From assembly GCF_003143515.1 (NCBI RefSeq), contig NZ_CP029343.1, positions 5,580,001 to 5,644,000 on the forward strand: a stretch of 64,000 nt of DNA, given 5' to 3'. The position numbers were made by a program, and so were the translations under genes. The DNA is from Massilia oculi (GTDB lineage Bacteria; Pseudomonadota; Gammaproteobacteria; Burkholderiales; Burkholderiaceae_D). This document shows positions 51,620-59,332 of this stretch, piece by piece; the stretch's first letter is position 1, and each line of letters opens with the position of its first letter. Under the pieces are notes generated by a model. The model saw nothing but the letters and a program-made list of their open reading frames with translations, had not been told where the DNA came from and did no database searches.

Positions 51620-52777
51620 TCACAGATACTTGACCCAGGCCTTGCCGCTGGCGCGCTTGTACCGGCCGAAGCGTTTCGTCGGCCAGTACAGCAGCGCCGC
51701 CAGCACGACGGCGCCGAGCCATACCTGCCATACATGCGTGAAATCCGCCCGCGGCACGCCGAGCGCGCCGGCCGCGATCCTTTGCGCAGCCAGCAACAGG
51801 TACAGGTGGAGGATGTAGAAGAACAGCGGCGCGCCACCGAACACCGCGGCTGCCCGCATCCAGCCGGCGTCGCCCCGCTCGATCCAGGCCAGCACCAGCA
51901 GGCCCATGCCCAGGGTCAGCAGCAGGAAGTCGAGCGAGGGCGGGTACTTGGTGAAGTTCAGCCACGACATCGCGCTGCGCAGCAGGGCGTCCTGCGGCGC
52001 CCATGGCAGGGTCTCGCCATAGATGTTCCAGGTGCGCAGCACCAGCAGCGGGGCCAGGCAGGCCAGGCCGGCCACGACGAGCCGGCGACGCCGGAGCGCA
52101 GGATCGGTGGCGCGCGCATACAGGGGGCCGCAGGCATAGCCCAGCAGGATCACGCCGATCCAGGCCAGCAGCGGATAGCTGATGCGCACCCGCACCGGGT
52201 CGTCAAGCAGGTACCCGCGCTGCTCGAGGATGGTCCAGGCGGCGGCAAGCCAGGAGCCGGGCTCGAACGACAGCCCGGCGAGGGCATTGTGGCCCATGAC
52301 GATGACGGCGCCGAACGCCGCCAGCAGCGCCAGGGGCAGGCGATGCAGCAGGGCCAGCGCCAGCATCGACAGCCCGATGGCCCAGATCACCTGCAGGTAG
52401 ACGGTATGCGGCGTGAAGCTGCCGGTCCAGGCGAAGTTGATCACGACGATCTCGAGCAGGATCAGGAAGGCGCCGCGCTTGGCCAGAAACCCCGTGGCGC
52501 TGCGCGGCCCGCTCGCCGGGTTGGCGTACAGCCAGGCCGACAGGCCGGTCAGGAACACGAACATCGGCGCGCAGAAATGGGCGGCCAGGCGCGAGAAGAA
52601 CAGGCCGGGATCGGTCGCAGTCACGTCCATCGGGTCGCCGACCTTGTGCTGCAGGAAGAAGGTCTCGCGGACGTGGTCCACCGTCATCAGGAGCATGACC
52701 AGGCCGCGGGCGACGTCGATGGAGGCGATGCGCTCGCTCGCGCCGTGGAGCGGAAGGGAGGCGGTACGGGTATTCAT
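51620..52777 (-). CDS. DUF1624 (HGSNAT-like) membrane acyltransferase homologue
   Basis: A 385-residue inner-membrane protein with about ten helices. The start, SIDVARGLVMLLMTVDHVRE, holds the conserved Asp-His of the heparan-alpha-glucosaminide N-acetyltransferase catalytic domain family (DUF1624). FCAPMFVFLTGLSAWLY and APLFFYILHLYLLLAA are further family blocks. Bacterial members are uncharacterised but presumed to pass acyl groups across the membrane. It is divergent from the dehydrogenase gene at 52896. Confidence 0.8.
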   Translation of the reverse strand: MNTRTASLPLHGASERIASIDVARGLVMLLMTVDHVRETFFLQHKVGDPMDVTATDPGLFFSRLAAHFCAPMFVFLTGLSAWLYANPASGPRSATGFLAKRGAFLILLEIVVINFAWTGSFTPHTVYLQVIWAIGLSMLALALLHRLPLALLAAFGAVIVMGHNALAGLSFEPGSWLAAAWTILEQRGYLLDDPVRVRISYPLLAWIGVILLGYACGPLYARATDPALRRRRLVVAGLACLAPLLVLRTWNIYGETLPWAPQDALLRSAMSWLNFTKYPPSLDFLLLTLGMGLLVLAWIERGDAGWMRAAAVFGGAPLFFYILHLYLLLAAQRIAAGALGVPRADFTHVWQVWLGAVVLAALLYWPTKRFGRYKRASGKAWVKYL

Positions 52778-52895
52778 ATCGGTCGGGATTGTACGGGAAG
52801 CCGTTCGCCGGCAAAAGAACGGCGGCCGGCGCGCGGCTTGCTCCTCTGGCATACTCGATCCATCCGTAGTCAGTTACAGGGCAGGGTATTTACCG

Positions 52896-53840
52896 ATGAA
52901 ACCAGAGATTCTCGTATTGGGCAGCGTGTGGTCGCCAGAGGTGCGCGCGCAGGTGGAACAGGCATTCGCGTGCCATTTCGTGCCGGCGATTCCGGTCGCC
53001 GGAGACCCGGATTTCGAGCGAATCGCCGGCGGCATCCGCGCCGTCCTCACCACCGGCACGCTCGGCGTGACGCCGGAGCTGGTGGCCAGGCTGCCGGGGC
53101 TCGAGATCGTGTCGGTGCACGGCGTCGGTGTCGATGCGGTGCCGCTGGCGCTGCTTGCGGACAAGGGCATCCACGTCACCAACACGCCCGACGTGCTGAC
53201 CGACGACGTGGCCGATTTCGCCGTCACCCTGCTGTTGTCGGCGGTGCGCCGCCTGCCGCTGCTGGACCGCTACGTGCGCGCCGGCGCGTGGCCGGCCAAG
53301 GGGCCACTGACCCAGGCGCGCAGCCTGAAAGGCAAGGTGGCGGGCATCGTCGGCTTCGGCCGCATCGGCCAGGCGGTGGCGCAGCGTTTGCAGGGCTTCG
53401 GGATGGAGATCCGCTACTACCAGCGCAGCGCGGGGCCGGCGCCCGAACGGCGCAGCAGCTCGCTGCTGGCGCTGGCCGAGGCTAGCGATATGCTGGTGCT
53501 GTGCATGCCGGGCGGCCCGGAAACCCGGCACATGATCGGGCTGGACGTGATCGAGGCGCTGGGTCCGGAAGGCACGCTGGTGAACATCGCGCGCGGTTCG
53601 GTGGTGGACGAGGCGGCGCTGGTTGCGGCCCTGCAGGACGGCCGGCTCGGCGCCGCGGGACTCGACGTGTTCGAGGATGAGCCGAACGTGCCGGCGGCGC
53701 TGTTCGCGCTCGATAACGTGGTGCTCACACCCCACGTCGGCAGCTTCACCGTGGAGGCGCGGCGCGCGATGGGGCGGCTGGCGGTGGCCAATCTGCTGGC
53801 CCATTTCAACGGCGAGCCGTTGCCGACGCCCGTGCGGTAG
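52896..53840 (+). CDS. D-2-hydroxyacid dehydrogenase
   Basis: A 314-residue NAD(P)-dependent dehydrogenase of the glyoxylate/hydroxypyruvate reductase type. IVGFGRIGQAVAQRLQGFG binds the dinucleotide; the catalytic Arg is in VNIARGSVVDEAAL, Glu in DVFEDEPNVP and His in LTPHVGSFT. ATG 52896 is the first plausible start after the divergent promoter gap; longer upstream frames cover the opposite gene. It reduces a small 2-oxoacid to the D-hydroxyacid. It is followed by a decayed SDR. Confidence 0.9.
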   Translation: MKPEILVLGSVWSPEVRAQVEQAFACHFVPAIPVAGDPDFERIAGGIRAVLTTGTLGVTPELVARLPGLEIVSVHGVGVDAVPLALLADKGIHVTNTPDVLTDDVADFAVTLLLSAVRRLPLLDRYVRAGAWPAKGPLTQARSLKGKVAGIVGFGRIGQAVAQRLQGFGMEIRYYQRSAGPAPERRSSSLLALAEASDMLVLCMPGGPETRHMIGLDVIEALGPEGTLVNIARGSVVDEAALVAALQDGRLGAAGLDVFEDEPNVPAALFALDNVVLTPHVGSFTVEARRAMGRLAVANLLAHFNGEPLPTPVR

Positions 53841-53888
53841 CAGTGCGGGCCCCGGCCCGGCCTGTCAGGCGCGTGGCCGGATGGATTT

Positions 53889-54196
53889 CCGGTGCTGTCG
53901 ATGTGCAGCGCCATCAAAGCGGCCATCCTTTCGCTCGCGCGCACCTGGGCCACTATCTCAAGGGGCAGGGAGTGCGCGTGGATGTCGTCTCGCCCGGCAT
54001 GATCATCACGCCGGCGACGGAGACCTGCCCGAATGACAATCCAGGCGCCGGGGAAGGCTTGACGCAACCGGCGCCGTTCCGGCAGATCGGCGAGCCTGAC
54101 GACATCGCAGCTGCCGTGAAGTTCCTGGCCTCGAGCGAGAGCCGGTAGCTGGCAGGCGAAGAGCTGGTCGTGGACGGCGGTTTCAAGGCTGTCTGA
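53889..54196 (+). pseudogene. SDR oxidoreductase remnant
   Basis: Only the C-terminal half of a classical short-chain dehydrogenase is recognisable. MCSAIKAAILSLARTWA stands for the YxxxK active-site helix, with Tyr replaced; a -1 shift near 53960 leads to GQGVRVDVVSPGMIITPATE and GEPDDIAAAVKFLASSESR; an in-frame TAG (54146-54148) interrupts before LAGEELVVDGGFKAV and the final TGA. Loss of the N-terminal Rossmann half plus a stop shows true decay. Confidence 0.75.
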
Positions 54197-54223
54197 CGAA
54201 GCTCAAGAGCGGCTGGACTGCGC

Positions 54224-54952
54224 TCACTCCAGATGTTCGTGGTGATCGGCCACGCCGCGCTTCCAGTAGGCCGAGATCCGTGCGGCCTGGCGCGGCAGGC
54301 CCTTGTCGATCAACAGCTGGCGCACCTGTGCCATCAACGCGGCCTCGCCGCCGCCCCATGCCAGGCCGGCGCCGCCCGGAAATGGCAGATCCTTCAGCGC
54401 CTGCAGTAATTGCTGGCTCGACGCCACCCATTGCACGTCCGCATTGGCTTGCGTGGCGAACTCGCGGCGATCGTCCGCATCGACCAGCAGCACGGCCTGG
54501 ACCCGGGCCGCTGGCGGCAATTCTTCCAGGCGCCGCGTCACCGCCGGCAGCGCGCTGGCGTCGCCCACCAGCAGGTGCCAGTCCATCTCCAGCGGCAGGA
54601 TCATCGAGCCGCGCGGGCCGCCAATGATGGCTTGCGATCCAGGCTTGGCATCGCGCGCCCACTCGGCCGCGCCGCCATGGCCGTGCAGGGCGAACTCGAG
54701 GTCGACCTCGCAGGCCTGGCGGTCGAAGCGGCGTGGCGTATAGTCGCGCCGAACCTGCCGGCCGCCCGCATCGTCGAACATGAACTTGACGTGGTCGTCG
54801 AAGGACAGGGACGTGAAATCCGACAGTGCGGCGCCCTTGAAGGTGATGCTGGCGAAGCCGGGGCTGAGACGCTCGATGCGGGCGACTTCGACCTCGCGCA
54901 TCTTGAGGTCGTGGCGGACGCGCTCAATGGTGGGAATGTGGGATTCAACCAT
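54224..54952 (-). CDS. Siderophore-interacting protein (SIP, FAD-binding ferric reductase)
   Basis: A 242-residue cytoplasmic flavoprotein of the SIP family. REVEVARIERLSPGFASITF leads to SLSFDDHVKFMFDDAG; RRDYTPRRFD is the FAD-binding RxYT motif; HLLVGDASALPAVTRRLEEL and AGLAWGGGEAALMAQVRQLL form the NAD(P)H domain. It reduces ferric siderophores to release iron. ATG (54950-54952) is chosen because MVESHIPTIERVRHDL fits the family start. It is divergent from a MarR regulator over 36 bp containing operator-like dyads. Confidence 0.9.
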   Translation of the reverse strand: MVESHIPTIERVRHDLKMREVEVARIERLSPGFASITFKGAALSDFTSLSFDDHVKFMFDDAGGRQVRRDYTPRRFDRQACEVDLEFALHGHGGAAEWARDAKPGSQAIIGGPRGSMILPLEMDWHLLVGDASALPAVTRRLEELPPAARVQAVLLVDADDRREFATQANADVQWVASSQQLLQALKDLPFPGGAGLAWGGGEAALMAQVRQLLIDKGLPRQAARISAYWKRGVADHHEHLE

Positions 54953-54969
54953 GCTACACTCCAGAATTA

Positions 54970-55015
54970 GTTGATAGTATCCACCATTATGCGAAAAGAA
55001 GTTGATAGAGTCAAC
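54970..55015. promoter_or_regulatory. Paired MarR-type operator sites
   Basis: GTTGATAGTATCCAC (54970-54984) and GTTGATAGAGTCAAC (55001-55015) are related 15-bp sites; the second is a perfect 5-5-5 dyad. Their starts are 31 bp apart, about three helical turns, and they straddle the start codon of the marR gene and the promoter of the divergent SIP gene. They are likely bound by the MarR protein itself. Confidence 0.6.
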
Positions 55016-55465
55016 CAAATTCACGGCAGTCGTGCGGACGATCCATTGGAGACGATGCACGCGATCGTGCATCTTTTTCGGTCAAGGCAGTTGCGCGGCC
55101 TGCGCAGCGGTGGGCACGAGCTGGCGCATATGGAGCTGAAGGCGCTCGGTTACTTTGCCCGCCACCCCGGCGCCACGCAGAGCGATCTGGTGGCGCATTC
55201 GGGCAGGGACAAGGGCCAGGTGGCGCGCCTGATCCGGGCGCTGCGCGAAGCGCAGCTGCTGGAGGCGGCGGCCGACGAGCAGGACCGGCGCAGCACGCGG
55301 CTGACACTCAGCGCGGCCGGACAGGAGGTGTTTGCGGGACTGCATCGCCAGAGCGGCGCATTGGGGGAAGATGCGCTCGCCGGGCTGTCCGACGATGAAC
55401 GAGCCCAGCTGATGGCGCTGCTGGCGCGGGTGCGCGCCAATCTGGAAGAAAAGCGGGCGGACTAG
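54989..55465 (+). CDS. MarR-family transcriptional regulator
   Basis: A 158-residue winged-helix regulator. HMELKALGYFARHPGATQSD, RDKGQVARLIRALREAQLLE (recognition helix) and the wing DEQDRRSTRLTLSAAGQEVF are MarR hallmarks. ATG 54989 lies between two operator-like sites, one of which is inside the first codons, so autoregulation by blocking transcription is likely. It is divergent from and probably controls the siderophore-interacting protein. Confidence 0.88.
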   Translation: MRKEVDRVNQIHGSRADDPLETMHAIVHLFRSRQLRGLRSGGHELAHMELKALGYFARHPGATQSDLVAHSGRDKGQVARLIRALREAQLLEAAADEQDRRSTRLTLSAAGQEVFAGLHRQSGALGEDALAGLSDDERAQLMALLARVRANLEEKRAD

Positions 55466-55473
55466 CCGCCCGC
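55449..55473 (-). terminator. Intrinsic terminator of zwf
   Basis: On the minus strand GCGGGCGG-CTAGT-CCGCCCGC (55453-55473) is followed by TTTTCTT. It starts 12 bp past the zwf stop and lies within the last codons of the convergent marR gene. Confidence 0.7.
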
Positions 55474-55484
55474 TCGATCGGGCA

Positions 55485-56963
<1,479 letters not shown>

Positions 56964-57028
56964 GTCTCTTTCGCTGACAGGTTGTATAGATCGCTTGCGT
57001 CGTGCGCTCGCCTGATATGGTCTTCGAT

Positions 57029-57077
57029 TGTAGCTTACATGACCGAATAAAGTCTGGCAAAAGCGGCAAGCTTGCCG
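57029..57077. promoter_or_regulatory. Dyads upstream of zwf
   Basis: TGTAGCTTACA (57029-57039) has TGTA/TACA half-sites reminiscent of HexR-type operators of zwf genes, and CGGCAAGCTTGCCG (57064-57077) is a perfect 14-bp palindrome. Either could be a regulatory site for the leftward zwf promoter. The match to HexR is partial. Confidence 0.3.
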
Positions 57078-57113
57078 TCATCGGTGGGTGGACGGGCAGC
57101 AAATCGAAAAAAG

Positions 57114-58194
57114 GGCGCTGTTCGCGTTATTTCAGCGAACCTTGTCCGTCCGGCCCGGTCTCAGTACTGTCGAGTCATCCCGAAGAGGCGGCCGTGGACA
57201 GTCTGGATTTCGATGCATTGTTTGCCACCCTATGCGGCATCCCGCTGGACCATCAGGCACGCTCCCAGCTGCGTGCATTCCTGGCCATGGCCGACGATGC
57301 AGCCGATGCCGCAGCCAATTGCATCGCGCTCATCGAACAGGCGGCGGTCGGCAAGTGCTGTCCTCGCTGCGGCGGGACGCGTTCCCACCGCTGCGGACGC
57401 GCCAGCGGCCTGCAGCGCTGGCGCTGCCTGGCGTGCGGGCGCAGCTATAACGCCCTGAGCGGCACCCGGCTTGCTCACCTGCGCAAGAAAGAGCGCTGGC
57501 TCACTTATCTTCAGTGCCTGCTGGATGCGCGGACCGTGCGCGCCAGCGCCGAGGCGGTCCAGGTGCACCGCACCACCAGTTTTCGCTGGCGCCACCGGAT
57601 GGTGGCCGGGTTCACGCACGAGCGCGCGGCGCGCCTGGCGGGCTTGGTCGAAGCGGATGAAACATACTTGCTTGAATCGCAAAAAGGGTCACGCAGGCTG
57701 ACCCGGCCGGCGCGGCGGCGGGGTGGCGTGGCCAGGCACCGCGGGATCGGCCGCGACCATGATTGCCTGCTGGTTGCGTGCGAACGCGGCGGTGCGGTGC
57801 TCGATTTCCATTGCGGACGCGGTCCGGGCTCAGGAGTCTGGCTCGATCGTTGCCTGGGGCCGGTGCTGGCGCCGGATTCGCTCCTGATCAGCGATGGCGC
57901 CATCGTCTATCGCGGTTTCGCCAGGCGCCATGGCATTTCCCACGAATTCATCAACCTGCGCGCCGGCGAACGGGCGCGCGGCGCGCTCCACCTGAACCAC
58001 GTGAACGGCTGGCACAGCCGCTTCAAGCGTTGGCTGGTGCGTTTTCATGGCATCGCCAGCCGTTATCTGATCCATTACTCGGGCTGGCGGCGGGTGCTTG
58101 ATGCGGGCAGTCTAGCGACGCCGGCTCAATTACTGATGACTGCCGTCAAAGCAGACTGAACAGAACCAGGTGACGAAATAACGCGAACAGAGCC
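57114..58194 (+). mobile_element. IS1595-type insertion sequence, copy 1
   Basis: 1081 bp bounded by 20-bp inverted repeats, GGCGCTGTTCGCGTTATTTC on the left and, read inward, GGCTCTGTTCGCGTTATTTC on the right (one mismatch). It carries one transposase gene. It is followed by 8 bp (AAAAAAAG, 58195-58202) and then a second, near-identical element. The flanking A-rich octamers (GAAAAAAG left of copy 1; AAAAAAGG right of copy 2) look like target duplications. Confidence 0.88.
57194..58159 (+). CDS. IS1595-family (ISXO2-like) transposase, copy 1
   Basis: 321 residues from GTG 57194. An N-terminal zinc ribbon (CCPRCGGTRSHRCGRASGL, then RCLACGRSYNALSGT) is followed by a DDE-type core: GLVEADETYLLE, LLISDGAIVYRG and HLNHVNGWHSRFKRWLVRFH. 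The third catalytic position reads Asn (VNGW) where many relatives have Glu, a variant I recall for part of this family. The frame is intact, so the element may be active. Confidence 0.9.
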   Translation: MDSLDFDALFATLCGIPLDHQARSQLRAFLAMADDAADAAANCIALIEQAAVGKCCPRCGGTRSHRCGRASGLQRWRCLACGRSYNALSGTRLAHLRKKERWLTYLQCLLDARTVRASAEAVQVHRTTSFRWRHRMVAGFTHERAARLAGLVEADETYLLESQKGSRRLTRPARRRGGVARHRGIGRDHDCLLVACERGGAVLDFHCGRGPGSGVWLDRCLGPVLAPDSLLISDGAIVYRGFARRHGISHEFINLRAGERARGALHLNHVNGWHSRFKRWLVRFHGIASRYLIHYSGWRRVLDAGSLATPAQLLMTAVKAD

Positions 58195-58202
58195 AAAAAA
58201 AG

Positions 58203-59283
58203 GGCGCTGTTCGCGTTATTTCAGCGAACCTTGCCCGTCCGGCCCGGTCTCAGTACTGTCGAGTCATCCCGAAGAGGCGGCCGTGGACAGTCTGGATTTC
58301 GATGCATTGTTTGCCGCCCTGCGCGGCATCCCGCTGGACCATCAGGCACGCTCCCAGCTGCGTGCATTCCTGGCCATGGCCGACGATGCAGCCGATGGCG
58401 CAGCCAATTGCATCGCGCTCATCGAACAGGCGGCGGTCGGGAAGTGCTGTCCTCGCTGCGGCGGGACGCGTTCCCACCGCTGCGGACGCGCCAGCGGCCT
58501 GCAGCGCTGGCGCTGCCTGGCGTGCGGGCGCAGCTATAACGCCCTGAGCGGCACCCGGCTTGCTCACTTGCGCAAGAAAGAGCACTGGCTCACTTATCTT
58601 CAGTGCCTGCTGGATGCGCGGACCGTGCGCGCCAGCGCCGAGGCGGTCCAGGTGCACCGCACCACCAGTTTTCGCTGGCGTCACCGGATGGTGGCCGGGT
58701 TCACGCACGAGCGCGCGGCGCGCCTGTCGGGCTTGGTCGAAGCGGATGAAACATACTTGCTTGAATCGCAAAAAGGATCACGCAAGCTGACCCGGCCGGC
58801 GCGGCGGCGGGGTGGCGTGGCCAGGCACCGCGGGATCGGCCGCGACCATGATTGCCTGCTGGTTGCGTGCGAACGCGGCGGTGCGGTGCTCGATTTCCAT
58901 TGCGGACGCGGTCCGGTCTCAGGAGTCTGGCTCGATCGTTGCCTGGGGCCGGTGCTGGCGCCGGATTCGCTCCTGATCAGCGATGGCGCCATCGTCTATC
59001 GCGGTTTCGCCAGGCGCCATGGCATTTCCCACGAATTCATCAACCTGCGCGCCGGCGAACGGGCGCGCGGCGCGCTCCACCTGAACCACGTGAACGGCTG
59101 GCACAGCCGCTTCAAGCGTTGGCTGGTGCGTTTTCATGGCATCGCCAGCCGTTATCTGATCCATTACTCGGGCTGGCGGCGGGTGCTTGATGCGGGCAGT
59201 CTAGCGACGCCGGCTCAATTACTGATGACTGCCGTCAAAGCAGACTGAACAGAACCAGGTGACGAAATAACGCGAACAGAGCC
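58203..59283 (+). mobile_element. IS1595-type insertion sequence, copy 2
   Basis: 1081 bp, same orientation and same terminal repeats as copy 1, separated from it by only 8 bp. It differs from copy 1 at a handful of positions, giving seven amino-acid changes in the transposase. Its right end abuts AAAAAAGG, which is the T-tract and stem start of the TonB-receptor terminator read on the minus strand. Confidence 0.88.
58283..59248 (+). CDS. IS1595-family (ISXO2-like) transposase, copy 2
   Basis: 321 residues from GTG 58283, intact. Differences from copy 1 include FAALRGIP for FATLCGIP, DGAANC for DAAANC, KKEHWL for KKERWL, RLSGLV for RLAGLV, GSRKL for GSRRL and GRGPVSG for GRGPGSG. Zinc ribbon and catalytic residues are the same. 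The divergence argues against a very recent tandem duplication. Confidence 0.9.
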   Translation: MDSLDFDALFAALRGIPLDHQARSQLRAFLAMADDAADGAANCIALIEQAAVGKCCPRCGGTRSHRCGRASGLQRWRCLACGRSYNALSGTRLAHLRKKEHWLTYLQCLLDARTVRASAEAVQVHRTTSFRWRHRMVAGFTHERAARLSGLVEADETYLLESQKGSRKLTRPARRRGGVARHRGIGRDHDCLLVACERGGAVLDFHCGRGPVSGVWLDRCLGPVLAPDSLLISDGAIVYRGFARRHGISHEFINLRAGERARGALHLNHVNGWHSRFKRWLVRFHGIASRYLIHYSGWRRVLDAGSLATPAQLLMTAVKAD

Positions 59284-59309
59284 AAAAAAGGCCCGCGCAA
59301 GCGCGGGCC
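59284..59309 (-). terminator. Intrinsic terminator of the TonB-receptor gene
   Basis: On the minus strand GGCCCGCGC-TT-GCGCGGGCC (59290-59309) is followed by six T. It is 24 bp past the receptor stop. The insertion sequences begin exactly at the end of its T-tract. Confidence 0.9.
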
Positions 59310-59332
59310 TGAAAGCCACCAAGAGAAGATGC

